Part shown: positions 10,337 through 21,543 of the stretch, in pieces
Numbering within the stretch: position 1 is the stretch's first letter
Layout of the letters: each line of letters starts with the position of its first letter
Assembly: GCF_003130075.1 (NCBI RefSeq)
Contig: NZ_NRCW01000005.1
Location: forward strand, 38,678 to 102,677
DNA: 64,000 bases
Origin: Aggregatibacter segnis
GTDB taxonomy: Bacteria > Pseudomonadota > Gammaproteobacteria > Enterobacterales > Pasteurellaceae
Direction of reading: 5' to 3'
Notes under the pieces: generated by a model
What the model was told of the DNA's origin: nothing
Database searches by the model: none
The model's input: only the letters and a program-made list of their open reading frames with translations
Position numbers and translations under genes: made by a program

Positions 10337-11677
10337 TTAACCTTCCTTCTCAATCTTATCTAAAACGTGACGCAAGATTGAACCGTATTCATATTTGCCC
10401 GGGCAAACGAAAGAGCATAACGCCAAGTCTTCTTCGTCTAATTCAAGACAACCTAACGCTTGTGCACCATCGGTATCACCCACGATTAAATCACGTAATA
10501 ATAATGTCGGTAAAATATCCAACGGCATGACACGCTCATAGCTACCGATTGGTACCATCGCACGCTCACCACCATTTTCTGCGGTAGTAAAGTTGAATAA
10601 TTTCTTACCGAAGTGACCAAGTACAGTTCGGGTAATCGAATATTTATTCGGTTGTGGCGTAATCCAGCCGAAGAATTCTTTTTCATTACCTTCTTCGATC
10701 ACAGAAACTTGCAATGCATAACGACCGAGATAGTCGTGAGCACCTTTTGCTGTTTGACCGTAAAGTACCGAACCGGAAATAACGCGATTTTCACCCGCAC
10801 TTAACTCGTCCTTCGTTAATTGGGAAAGGTTAGCCCCAATAACCGTACGCACTAAACGTGGCGATTTGACTTGTGGTCCCGCAAGAGAAACCACACGTTC
10901 TACATTAAGCTCGCCGGTTGTGAATAATTTACCGATAGCAATCACATCTTGATAGTTGATATACCAAACAGTTTTATTCATTCCTACAGGCTCAATAAAG
11001 TGGATATGAGTACCACTTAAACCCGCCGGATGAGGACCTGCAAATTCATTAATCACCACATTACTCGCATGTGATGCTGGAATTTTATTATCAGGCGCTT
11101 TGCATAAGTGAATGTTGCCATCATGTAAACGACTTAACACAGTTAAACCATTGACGAAATCATTTTCGGACGCAGCAATAATAACCGCAGGATCTGCCGC
11201 TAACGGATTCGTGTCCATCGCATTAACAAAAATGGATGAAGGTACTCCATCAATCGCAGGCACTTTGCTGAATGGACGGGTACGGAACGCTGTCCACAAA
11301 CCAGATTCCTGTAAATTTTTACGCACTTGCTCCGCACTTAACGTGTTCAATTCAGCTGCCGGGTATTTATCGAAAGAAAGCGCTTCATCGCCTTCAACTT
11401 TAATTACCACAGATTGCAATACACGCTTTTCGCCACGATGAATTGCTGTGATCGTGCCACTCGCAGGCGCGGTGAAAATGACACCAGGATTCTTTTTGTC
11501 TTCAAAAAGCACCTGACCTTTTTTCACTACATCACCTTCGCGAACCTTCATAGAAGGGCGCATTCCCACATACTCTTCACCAAGCAAAGCAACTTCAGTA
11601 ACGGTATTCCCGTTATGGATTACCTGCTCCGGTTTTCCTGCAATAGGAAGATCCAAGCCTTTTTTAATCGTAATCAT
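10337..11677 (-). CDS. nqrA: Na+-NQR subunit A
   Basis: A 446-residue cytosolic peripheral subunit needed for ubiquinone reduction. It starts [16 protein letters not shown], has the lipoyl-like fold segment [21 protein letters not shown] and ends with the conserved [16 protein letters not shown]. It is the first gene of nqrABCDEF. The operon promoter must be in the 357 bases up to bolA. Confidence 0.98.
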   Translation of the reverse strand: MITIKKGLDLPIAGKPEQVIHNGNTVTEVALLGEEYVGMRPSMKVREGDVVKKGQVLFEDKKNPGVIFTAPASGTITAIHRGEKRVLQSVVIKVEGDEALSFDKYPAAELNTLSAEQVRKNLQESGLWTAFRTRPFSKVPAIDGVPSSIFVNAMDTNPLAADPAVIIAASENDFVNGLTVLSRLHDGNIHLCKAPDNKIPASHASNVVINEFAGPHPAGLSGTHIHFIEPVGMNKTVWYINYQDVIAIGKLFTTGELNVERVVSLAGPQVKSPRLVRTVIGANLSQLTKDELSAGENRVISGSVLYGQTAKGAHDYLGRYALQVSVIEEGNEKEFFGWITPQPNKYSITRTVLGHFGKKLFNFTTAENGGERAMVPIGSYERVMPLDILPTLLLRDLIVGDTDGAQALGCLELDEEDLALCSFVCPGKYEYGSILRHVLDKIEKEG

Positions 11678-12034
11678 ATTGTTTGCACTACTTTTGTTAG
11701 ATTAAAAATACAGCAATAACCCTAAGGTTATTACCTCGTCTTGAGTGATAGTTGTTGAAATGATTAAAGAAGAAAACGGCAAAACACCGCTATGCCTAAA
11801 TAACCACTCTCCAACCGATAAAAATAAAACTCAAATTCTGTTTTAATTTTACGGACATTTTCGTCCGTAAAAACGTTAAATTTTTGCTAAAAAAATTGAT
11901 TTATTTTAACCAAATAATAACGTTCTTACCACTTTGAAAGCCGATTGTTTATGTATTTTTGTGAAAAACTTCACATTCTTTGCCAAAAATCAATTTTTTA
12001 ATTTTTATTGGGTAATTACAAAGAGGTAAGGGAC
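11678..12034. other. AT-rich intergenic region before nqrA
   Basis: The 357 bases hold the nqr promoter region, but no single -35/-10 pair stands out in the AT-rich sequence. The only clear structure is the hairpin at 11847-11872. I see no gene, tRNA or uptake signal here. Confidence 0.6.
11847..11872. repeat. 10-bp perfect hairpin between bolA and nqrA
   Basis: TTTTACGGAC and GTCCGTAAAA pair perfectly around ATTTTC. It could be the bolA terminator, but the bases after the stem on the minus strand (TTAAAACAG) are a poor U-run. A regulatory role in the nqr leader is the alternative. Confidence 0.5.
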
Positions 12035-12346
12035 TTATTGCCCAACACCCGCACAATGAGGGGATTTGGGGAATTGTTGCCCCAATTCATCCCATTCTTG
12101 TTTGGTATAAAGATGCAATGCCAAAGCATGAATACCATTTTGTAAATCTTGAGAGAGAAATTGGTAAATTTGGCGGTGACGAGCAACTTTGCTGCTCCCC
12201 TCAAAGGCGTCACTTACTAATACGATTTTAAAATGTGAATCTGCGCCACGCCCAGAACTGTGCATATAGCTTTCATTTTCAACCACAATAAAGTGCGGTT
12301 GAAATTCTTGGCGTAATCGTTGCTCTAATTCTTGTTGTTTTGACAT
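12035..12346 (-). CDS. bolA: BolA family protein
   Basis: A 103-residue BolA protein. Members partner with monothiol glutaredoxins in Fe-S cluster handling and, in E. coli, also affect cell shape under stress. The family elements are present: HSSGRGADSHFKIVLVSDAFEG, with the conserved His of the cluster-binding loop, then RHRQIYQFL and the late IHALALHLYT. The start follows AGGAAGAAAT. It is divergent from yajG, as these genes are also neighbours in E. coli. An uptake signal (12291-12299) is inside the coding sequence. Confidence 0.93.
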   Translation of the reverse strand: MSKQQELEQRLRQEFQPHFIVVENESYMHSSGRGADSHFKIVLVSDAFEGSSKVARHRQIYQFLSQDLQNGIHALALHLYTKQEWDELGQQFPKSPHCAGVGQ

Positions 12347-12452
12347 ATTTCTTTCTTCCTAAAACAAATGATTAAATTAAATGGGAGAGACTATACAATC
12401 AGTTATAACTTTGTAAGAATAATACAAATTTATTTAAACTTATGAGGATATT

Positions 12453-13046
12453 ATGAAATTTAACATGAAAACCTTAATACTCGGTTCAGTCTTACTTTCA
12501 AGTGCATTATTGAGTGGTTGCCAAAGTGAATCCAACACGTTACGTTTTACACCTGCTGCGCCACAAGCAAGCATGAATGTTAACCAATCCGCTGTTGTTT
12601 ACGTCACCACTCGCGATATGCGCCAAGCACCTGAAATTTCTAGTTATGTTGCCGATGGGAAACTCGTCAAATTATCCGCGATGCCAAGTGTCACCGAGCT
12701 ATTCCAACAAGTTGAACAACAAAACCTTATCAGTAAAGGATTTCGCATCGGCACGGCAAACAACGCGAATGCCGCAGTCACCGTAAACGTGCAAGAGTTT
12801 TTTGCTAAAGTCAATCAAGGAAACTTACGCTATGATATCGATAGCAAAATCCAGTTAGCCATTCATGTTCAAGGGGCGAAGGGCCAATTCACCAAAAATA
12901 TTGGTACCACACGTAGCCACTCGGGTGCATTCTCTGCCCAAAATTCAGAGATCCAAAAGGTGCTAGGTGAAACCTTTAATGACATCGTTCAATCTATTTA
13001 TAAAGATCAAGAAGTCACTCAGGCAATTAACCAATACGCTAACTAA
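12453..13046 (+). CDS. yajG: YajG family lipoprotein
   Basis: A 197-residue lipoprotein with lipobox LLSGC (Cys23 at the cleavage point). After the signal come a repeat-free domain with VVYVTTRDMR and the late conserved ETFNDIVQSIYKDQEV, which fit the YajG family (unknown function, outer-membrane lipoprotein). Being next to bolA supports the name, because yajG and bolA lie close together in enterobacteria. The ATG at 12453 follows GAGGATATT. It ends at the strong hairpin 13138-13180. Confidence 0.85.
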   Translation: MKFNMKTLILGSVLLSSALLSGCQSESNTLRFTPAAPQASMNVNQSAVVYVTTRDMRQAPEISSYVADGKLVKLSAMPSVTELFQQVEQQNLISKGFRIGTANNANAAVTVNVQEFFAKVNQGNLRYDIDSKIQLAIHVQGAKGQFTKNIGTTRSHSGAFSAQNSEIQKVLGETFNDIVQSIYKDQEVTQAINQYAN

Positions 13047-13137
13047 AAACACAGTGAAAAACCACCGCACTTTCTAGCTGAGTTCAGAAAAGAGCGGTAC
13101 AAAAACCAAGTGTTTTTAGGTCACAATCCCAAAGATA

Positions 13138-13180
13138 AAAATAACGCATAAATTTGATTCCGATTTATGCGTTATTTTTT
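13138..13180 (+). terminator. Intrinsic terminator of yajG
   Basis: AAATAACGCATAAAT pairs with ATTTATGCGTTATTT across a 9-base loop and runs into TTTT. An uptake signal (13064-13072) precedes it. Confidence 0.8.
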
Positions 13181-13210
13181 GCTTTGCAAAATACAAAATC
13201 AGAAAAAACA

Positions 13211-13237
13211 AAAGCCGCTAATTACTTAGCGGCTTTC
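13211..13237 (-). terminator. Terminator of the tRNA pair
   Basis: AAAGCCGCTA and TAGCGGCTTT pair perfectly; on the minus strand the stem is followed by TGTTTTTTCT. It lies just downstream of tRNA-Asn. Confidence 0.8.
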
Positions 13238-13244
13238 TAGAATT

Positions 13245-13320
13245 TGGCTCCTCCTGCGGGACTCGAACCTGCGACATATGGATTAACAGTCCACCGTTCT
13301 ACCGACTGAACTAAGGAGGA
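13245..13320 (-). tRNA. tRNA-Asn (GTT)
   Basis: The minus strand gives a 76-base cloverleaf beginning TCCTCCT with matching acceptor AGGAGGA, encoded CCA, T-loop GGTTCGAGTCC and anticodon loop CTGTTAA with anticodon GTT. It lies 4 bases from tRNA-Phe, so both come from one transcript. Confidence 0.97.
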
Positions 13321-13324
13321 ATAG

Positions 13325-13400
13325 TGGTGCCTCGAGGCGGAATCGAACCACCGACACGGGGATTTTCAATCCCCTGCTCTACCGACTGAGCTATCGAGGC
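13325..13400 (-). tRNA. tRNA-Phe (GAA)
   Basis: A 76-base cloverleaf on the minus strand with acceptor GCCTCGA/TCGAGGC, discriminator A, encoded CCA and anticodon loop TTGAAAA (anticodon GAA) on the very conserved AGGGGA/TCCCC stem. It is the first gene of the tRNA pair. Confidence 0.97.
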
Positions 13401-13554
13401 AACTCATCAGTGGTGCGTATTAAACGTTTTTTTGAATTTCAAGTCAACATCTATTTTTAAAAAATACGAAATAATTAACTTGTTTGCACATTTAACAAGC
13501 GAAACGTACATAAATGCTACATTTATCGAAGATTTTTTACTTCTTATATAAAAA

Positions 13555-13590
13555 GAAAGCCCGCTCAATATTTATTAAGCGGGCAATAAA
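13555..13590 (-). terminator. Intrinsic terminator of mltC
   Basis: GCCCGCT (13559-13565) pairs with AGCGGGC (13578-13584), and on the minus strand TTTCTTTTT follows. It lies just after the mltC stop. The rest of 13401-13608 shows no gene and should hold the tRNA promoter. Confidence 0.8.
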
Positions 13591-13608
13591 TTTCACAAAA
13601 GATTGCGA

Positions 13609-14685
13609 TTAACGTCTGACACGATAGCTCTTTTGCGCTTTATCAACTTTCACCAAATAATTTCGCGCCTGCGCAGACGGATGGCTGGTTGTCAAAATAC
13701 GGTACACTTGTTCCGGATAAAGCTGGTTAATTTTCATCATGGCCATCTCTTTATCATCGTTAAATACACGCAATACCGCACCGGCACCGCTGTTATACGC
13801 CGAAATCATGGCAAAGCGTTTTGATGTCGGATTCGTAATACCATCTAAGTATTTATTTTGTAGCAACCATAAATACGCCGCACCGGCATCAATGTTTTTC
13901 TCAGGATCAAACAAATAATTTTTACTTGGTTGACCACTCATGCCTTTCATTTGGAACACATCGCGTCCTGCGGTGTGCGGCACAACTTGCATTAAGCCCA
14001 TGGCGTTAGCATAGCTTATCGCATACGGGTTAAAGCTCGATTCCGTTTGCATAATGCCCAGAATTAAACTTTCATCCAATCCATAACGACGCGCAACTTT
14101 ACGCACAATCGGTAAATATTTTTGTGCACGTACTTCCACGTGATTAGCAATCATTGGAATCACCACAAATTGCACTTGATTACCGTTTGATAACCGGCGA
14201 GTTTGCAATTTATTTTGAATTAAATATGTGGCGAAATTACTTGCGGTAAACTGATCTGCAATAGAACCACCGCGATTATCAATCACCTGCCCAACCAAGA
14301 AAGGGCGAGAGCTAATCGGCACATCACCGGAGGCAAATAAATCGATGCCATTCGCATCAGATCCCATCAATAAGGTGTGAACAATCGCATTATGTAAACG
14401 GTTTAAATCTGCCTGCGTTTCGATGGTAATTAAACCTTCATCAAAACTCACATGGCTACGGGTAAAGTAACGATCCGTATATTTCACATAGTCCTTACGA
14501 CTTGCGACCAACAGCTCGTTGACCCCCCAAATGCGGTCGATATTATTGGCAAATTGTCCGGTTAAAATATCCAAACCACGGGTATCTTTTGCAAAGGCTT
14601 CATCGTAATCCAATCCCCGATGATGCGAACCGCCGCCACAAGCATATAAAAAAGGGATAAGGGCTAAAATTAAATACTTCTTCAT
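13609..14685 (-). CDS. mltC: Membrane-bound lytic murein transglycosylase C
   Basis: A 358-residue outer-membrane lipoprotein that cleaves glycan strands with formation of 1,6-anhydromuropeptides. The signal ends in lipobox YACG (Cys16). The C-terminal SLT domain has the catalytic Glu in [13 protein letters not shown], followed by [15 protein letters not shown] and [15 protein letters not shown]. The start codon is 3 bases after the yggX stop with little Shine-Dalgarno sequence, suggesting translational coupling. The mutY-yggX-mltC order is the same as in E. coli. Confidence 0.97.
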   Translation of the reverse strand: MKKYLILALIPFLYACGGGSHHRGLDYDEAFAKDTRGLDILTGQFANNIDRIWGVNELLVASRKDYVKYTDRYFTRSHVSFDEGLITIETQADLNRLHNAIVHTLLMGSDANGIDLFASGDVPISSRPFLVGQVIDNRGGSIADQFTASNFATYLIQNKLQTRRLSNGNQVQFVVIPMIANHVEVRAQKYLPIVRKVARRYGLDESLILGIMQTESSFNPYAISYANAMGLMQVVPHTAGRDVFQMKGMSGQPSKNYLFDPEKNIDAGAAYLWLLQNKYLDGITNPTSKRFAMISAYNSGAGAVLRVFNDDKEMAMMKINQLYPEQVYRILTTSHPSAQARNYLVKVDKAQKSYRVRR

Positions 14686-14688
14686 TTT

Positions 14689-14964
14689 TTATTTCGCTTC
14701 AGGAGGAGTGTAACCTTCAATATGCACATCTTTGCCTTCAAAAAGAAAGCTCACCATTTCCTGTTCCAATAACTTACGATGATCCGCATTCATCATGTTT
14801 AATTTTTTCTCATTCACCAACATGGTTTGTTTTTTCATCCATTCGCCCCATGCTTGTTTACTAATAGAATCAAAAATGCGTTTACCCAATTCACCCGGAT
14901 ATAACTGAAAATCCAACCCTTCGGCTTCTTGTTTTAAACGTTCACAAAACACCATTCTTGCCAT
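14689..14964 (-). CDS. yggX: Probable Fe(2+)-trafficking protein YggX
   Basis: A 91-residue protein with the family N-terminus [10 protein letters not shown] (conserved Cys7) and the segments [34 protein letters not shown] and [13 protein letters not shown]. YggX protects Fe-S proteins from oxidative damage and supports MutY function. It overlaps the end of mutY by 23 bases, in the conserved mutY-yggX operon. Confidence 0.96.
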   Translation of the reverse strand: MARMVFCERLKQEAEGLDFQLYPGELGKRIFDSISKQAWGEWMKKQTMLVNEKKLNMMNADHRKLLEQEMVSFLFEGKDVHIEGYTPPEAK

Positions 14965-16081
14965 AATGATTCCTTACATATTGAGTTAATAAATTCTTCA
15001 CGGGCGTTGCCAACCCGATAGGTTCAGGATGCTGCGGATCATACCAATATTTGACCGCACTTAATAGGTCTGATTGATATTCCTCCGTTTTTTTCGGCAC
15101 TTTTTTCCAAGGGGAACAATCCTCATCTGCGGTCTCAGTTAAGCTGCCAACTTGCGCATAAATTGGATAAATATCTAAATGAAAATGGCTAAATGTATGA
15201 CGAAATGCCGGCCACTCCTGATATTGCTTAATCCCGTTTGCGGCTAAATAGGCTAACAACGCCTGCTTTTCAGTAAATTGCGGAAAACAATACAATCCGC
15301 CCCATAAACCGGCACTTTCCCGTTGTTCCAAAGCAATCTTGCCATTTTGTTCTAATAACAAGAAATAACTTTCCCGTTCCGGTAGCGTTTTTTTCGGTTT
15401 TTTGCCGGGATAAGCCAGCCAATTTTGTTCGGCATTTGCTCGACAATCTTTTTTCAACGGGCAAAGATCGCACTTTGGCTTGGTTCGCGTACACACCATT
15501 GCACCAAGATCCATCATTGCCTGATTGAAATCCCCCACCTGTTCCGTTGGAGTCACCTGAGCCGTCAATTGCCACAAACGGTCTTCCGTTTTCTTCTCGC
15601 CCGGCCAACCGTCCACGGCAAAATAACGGGATAACACCCGCTTCACGTTACCGTCCAAAATGGGATAAGGCGCATTCAAACAAGAAGACAACACCGCCCC
15701 CGCAGTACTTCGCCCCACGCCTGGCAATGCCCACACTTGTTCAAATTCTGTCGGAAATATGCCGCCATATTGATCACGCATGATTTGCGCGGCTTTATGC
15801 AAATTTCGCGCCCGCGCGTAATAACCCAAGCCCGTCCACAAATGCAGTACCTCGTCTAACGGCGCATCAGCAAGTGCGGTCAAATTAGGAAACGTTTTAA
15901 CAAAACGCTCAAAATACGGAATGACCGTTGCCACCTGCGTTTGCTGCAACATCACTTCTGACAACCAAACACCATATAAGGTTTTATTTTGTTGCCACGG
16001 CAAATTTTTTCGTCCGTATTTGGCATACCACGACAGTACGGCATGTGCAAAAGGCGCATGGGGAGATGATTGAGCGAGCAT
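14942..16081 (-). CDS. mutY: Adenine DNA glycosylase MutY
   Basis: Removes adenine mispaired with 8-oxoguanine. I start at the ATG at 16081 ([10 protein letters not shown]), preceded by AGGA at good spacing, giving 379 residues; the open frame upstream as far as 16276 is not family-like. Visible parts are the helix-hairpin-helix [14 protein letters not shown] with the catalytic Asp in [13 protein letters not shown], and the 4Fe-4S cluster cysteines in [17 protein letters not shown]. The C-terminal NUDIX-like 8-oxoG recognition domain includes [10 protein letters not shown]. An uptake signal lies just upstream (16102-16110) and two more are inside. Confidence 0.96.
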   Translation of the reverse strand: MLAQSSPHAPFAHAVLSWYAKYGRKNLPWQQNKTLYGVWLSEVMLQQTQVATVIPYFERFVKTFPNLTALADAPLDEVLHLWTGLGYYARARNLHKAAQIMRDQYGGIFPTEFEQVWALPGVGRSTAGAVLSSCLNAPYPILDGNVKRVLSRYFAVDGWPGEKKTEDRLWQLTAQVTPTEQVGDFNQAMMDLGAMVCTRTKPKCDLCPLKKDCRANAEQNWLAYPGKKPKKTLPERESYFLLLEQNGKIALEQRESAGLWGGLYCFPQFTEKQALLAYLAANGIKQYQEWPAFRHTFSHFHLDIYPIYAQVGSLTETADEDCSPWKKVPKKTEEYQSDLLSAVKYWYDPQHPEPIGLATPVKNLLTQYVRNHYGKNGVL

Positions 16082-16382
16082 AAATCCTGATATATTCATA
16101 AAAGTGCGGTCGTAAAAAACAACGTTTTTAAGCGTCAATTTGCAGACAATCCAAGAGGACAAGCAACCGAACCTAATTCGATTGTGCGTAAAATATTCGC
16201 TATTTCTCAACCGTTTGATAATACAAAAACCGGCAAAGTTTATCACAAAGTACAATGCACCTTCAGCAAACTTCAAGAAATCACTTAGTGCTTAACCGGG
16301 CTAAATTGCTAATGTATTGGAAACAGCCTATAATCAGCCGCTAAAATTTTCCGCAGACAATAATTTCAACTTCAAAGAAGAC

Positions 16383-17150
16383 ATGTTAGAAACGCAATCA
16401 GAACATTCCATTCAATCGACTTTTGCCGACCAAAAACGCAAAACCGTTGAGGCTGCCGAGTTTACCAAAGACGGACGTTATAAACGCAAAGTGCGCAGCT
16501 TCGTGTTACGCACAGGACGCTTAAGCGATTATCAAAAAAACGCCATGAACCAAAACTGGGCAGCGCTCGGCTTGGACTATCAACCGCAGCCATTTGATTT
16601 CAATGCAATTTACGGCAACGACAATCCTGTCATTTTGGAAATTGGCTTCGGCATGGGCAGTTCGTTGGTGGAAATGGCGGCACAAAATCCTGATAAAAAC
16701 TACTTAGGCATTGAAGTGCATACACCGGGTGTAGGCGCTTGTATCGCCTATGCCGTAGAAAAAGGCGTCACTAATTTACGTGTCATTTGCCACGATGCCA
16801 CCGAAATTCTACGCGACAGCATTGCTGATCAAAGTCTCGGCGGGTTACAGCTGTTTTTCCCGGATCCGTGGCACAAAGCGAGACATCATAAACGCCGTAT
16901 CGTGCAACCGCACTTTATCGACCGTTTATTGAATAAATTACAGGCGGGTGCTTTCATTCATATGGCAACCGACTGGCAAAACTATGCAGAACATATGTTG
17001 GAAGTGTTGCAACAATATCCGCAATTACGCAATACGTCAGACACAAACGACTACATCCCTCGCCCTGATTTTCGCCCTCTGACCAAATTTGAAGAACGTG
17101 GTCACCGTCTTGGGCACGGCGTATGGGATCTGTATTTCATCAAATCTTAA
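16383..17150 (+). CDS. trmB: tRNA (guanine-N7-)-methyltransferase TrmB
   Basis: Forms m7G46 in the variable loop of tRNA using SAM. The ATG at 16383 (MLETQSEHS) gives 255 residues and fits the family start; an upstream TTG at 16317 has no support. The SAM-binding motif is [16 protein letters not shown], followed by [14 protein letters not shown]. The tRNA-binding catalytic segment is [17 protein letters not shown]. It lies divergent from mutY and is followed 30 bases later by yggL, as in E. coli. Confidence 0.96.
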   Translation: MLETQSEHSIQSTFADQKRKTVEAAEFTKDGRYKRKVRSFVLRTGRLSDYQKNAMNQNWAALGLDYQPQPFDFNAIYGNDNPVILEIGFGMGSSLVEMAAQNPDKNYLGIEVHTPGVGACIAYAVEKGVTNLRVICHDATEILRDSIADQSLGGLQLFFPDPWHKARHHKRRIVQPHFIDRLLNKLQAGAFIHMATDWQNYAEHMLEVLQQYPQLRNTSDTNDYIPRPDFRPLTKFEERGHRLGHGVWDLYFIKS

Positions 17151-17180
17151 TTTCATCCACCTCAATAGAAGGAAATCATC

Positions 17181-17519
17181 ATGGCTATTAAACGTAACCA
17201 AAGACAACGCAAAAAAATGCATATCGCCGAATTCCAAGAATTAGGCTTTTTAGTGCAATGGCAATTTGCTGAAGGCACTTCCGTAGAACAAATCGACAGC
17301 ACCGTTGACCGCTTCATCAGCGAAGTGATCCAACAAAACGGTTTGGCTTATGAAGGCAGCGGCTACTTACACTGGGAAGGTTTAGTGTGCTTAGAAAAAA
17401 TCGGTAAATGCGATGCGTCTCACCAAGAATTAGTGAAAAACTGGTTAACGCAAAACGGCTTAGAACAAGTGGAAGTTAGCGAATTATTTGATATTTGGTG
17501 GGATTACCCAACAAAATAA
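17181..17519 (+). CDS. yggL: YggL family 50S ribosome-associated protein
   Basis: A 112-residue protein of the YggL (DUF469) family with basic N-terminus KRNQRQRKKMHIAEFQELGF and late YEGSGYLHWEGLV. Family members bind the large ribosomal subunit, but their role is not settled. The ATG follows AGAAGGAAATCATC. It is cotranscribed with trmB and ends at the uptake-signal hairpin. Confidence 0.92.
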   Translation: MAIKRNQRQRKKMHIAEFQELGFLVQWQFAEGTSVEQIDSTVDRFISEVIQQNGLAYEGSGYLHWEGLVCLEKIGKCDASHQELVKNWLTQNGLEQVEVSELFDIWWDYPTK

Positions 17520-17545
17520 TCATTGTAAAAAATAGCTAAAAAACA

Positions 17546-17592
17546 GACCGCACTTTTCGCCTACAAAGCGCAATAAAAAGTGCGGTCATTTT
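17546..17592. terminator. Uptake-signal dyad terminator between convergent yggL and the copper chaperone gene
   Basis: GACCGCACTTTT and AAAAGTGCGGTC are perfect inverted copies around a 20-base loop, followed by ATTTTTTTA. It lies between two convergent genes and can serve both. Confidence 0.85.
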
Positions 17593-17613
17593 TTTATGTC
17601 TTTTTACAGAATA

Positions 17614-18030
17614 TTACTGTGAATACTTAACGACATTTGCCTCGATTTGAATTTTCTCACCGTTATCAAACAGCAACATCAGCGGAAAATGTCCCCCTGC
17701 CTGCAAAGCCGTAGCAGAATCAAACACCATAATATGTAAACCACCCGGCTTCAGTTTTACGTTGCCTTTGGCAGGAATTTCAATACCGTCCGTGGTGATC
17801 ATTTTGCCGTTTTGTGTGCCGTGCAAAACCAAATTTGCCGGCTGACTGCTCTGCACCATCGCAAGATTCACGGCTTCGTTACCGTCATTATGCAATTCCA
17901 TAAAAACAGCTGTTGGTTCACCCGCCTGTTGGGTTGCAAAAATGATCGGATTGGTCACACTGATTTTTGCCAACGTGCCAAGAGGCAAAAGTGCGGTCAT
18001 AAAAAACAACGTTTTAAAAATACGTCGCAT
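17614..18030 (-). CDS. Periplasmic copper chaperone of the PCu(A)C family
   Basis: A 138-residue exported protein. I start at the ATG at 18030 (MRRIFKTL) because AAGGAG precedes it at good spacing; a further ATG lies at 18048. The signal peptide ends after GTLA. The copper-site pattern is visible as LHGTQNGKM followed by the LKPGGLHIMVF segment, giving the His/Met ligands. Family members deliver Cu(I) to the CuA or CuB centre of cytochrome oxidases, but no oxidase gene is nearby, so the client here is unknown. Confidence 0.88.
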   Translation of the reverse strand: MRRIFKTLFFMTALLPLGTLAKISVTNPIIFATQQAGEPTAVFMELHNDGNEAVNLAMVQSSQPANLVLHGTQNGKMITTDGIEIPAKGNVKLKPGGLHIMVFDSATALQAGGHFPLMLLFDNGEKIQIEANVVKYSQ

Positions 18031-18155
18031 CGTTTTCTCCTTTTTCATTTCTTATTGATTTCGTCGGCATTGCCGATTGCCTTTAAAATATAGCAGAAAA
18101 ATGCTATATTACCGCCCACTTTTTTATACCTATTTTATGCAATTCTAAAACCTCA

Positions 18156-20151
<1,996 letters not shown>

Positions 20152-20160
20152 CGTCATTAA

Positions 20161-20196
20161 AAAAACGGTCGTACCACATACGACCGTTTTTCTTTT
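20161..20196 (+). terminator. Intrinsic terminator of purB
   Basis: AAAAACGGTCGTA and TACGACCGTTTTT pair perfectly around CCACA and are followed by CTTTTT. Confidence 0.9.
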
Positions 20197-20268
20197 TACC
20201 CTTTTCTCTCGCCAAAATTCATTGAAAAAATCTACCGCACTTTTTACGTTAAACCCCAATCTTAATAT

Positions 20269-20283
20269 TGAGAATAATTTGCA
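20269..20283 (+). promoter_or_regulatory. Probable Fur box upstream of hitA
   Basis: TGAGAAT-A-ATTTGCA fits the Fur 7-1-7 pattern TGATAAT-N-ATTATCA at 11 of 14 positions, in an AT-rich stretch about 90 bases before hitA. Iron control of hitABC by Fur is known in Haemophilus. An uptake signal lies just before it (20234-20242). Confidence 0.55.
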
Positions 20284-20362
20284 TTTATAAGAATATTCCC
20301 CTAAAATAACCCCGTTAAAATTTAACATTTAGGAAACAATCTATTTAAATCACATCATTTAA

Positions 20363-21373
<1,011 letters not shown>

Positions 21374-21427
21374 TCGTATCACCACAGTGTCTCTCAACGT
21401 GAAATACCGTGGGTACAGTTAAAAATA

Positions 21428-21484
21428 TAAAAAGCCACCTGAAAGTGCGGTCGTTTTTTGACACGTTTTTCGGGTGGCTTTTTT
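21428..21484 (+). terminator. Intrinsic terminator of hitA
   Basis: AAAGCCACCTGAAA pairs with TTTCGGGTGGCTTT and runs into TTTTT. The loop contains a complete uptake signal (21443-21451). It should end most hitA transcripts before the inserted gene. Confidence 0.85.
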
Positions 21485-21509
21485 GTTGCGAGCGAAATAG
21501 CTAAACAAG

Positions 21510-21541
21510 AAAAAGTTTCCAATAAGATGGAAACTTTTTGG
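21510..21541 (-). terminator. Intrinsic terminator of the TPR-DUF2971 gene
   Basis: AAAAAGTTTCC and GGAAACTTTTT pair perfectly around AATAAGAT; on the minus strand a T-rich tail follows. It sits directly at the stop of the minus-strand gene. Confidence 0.85.
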
Positions 21542-21543
21542 GT

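Noticed and set aside
16082..16276. Longer mutY reading frame
   Set aside because: The extra 65 residues are not MutY-like, and the ATG at 16081 has the better ribosome binding site.
16317..16382. Upstream TTG start of trmB
   Set aside because: The added residues are not family-like and no Shine-Dalgarno sequence is present; the ATG at 16383 fits.
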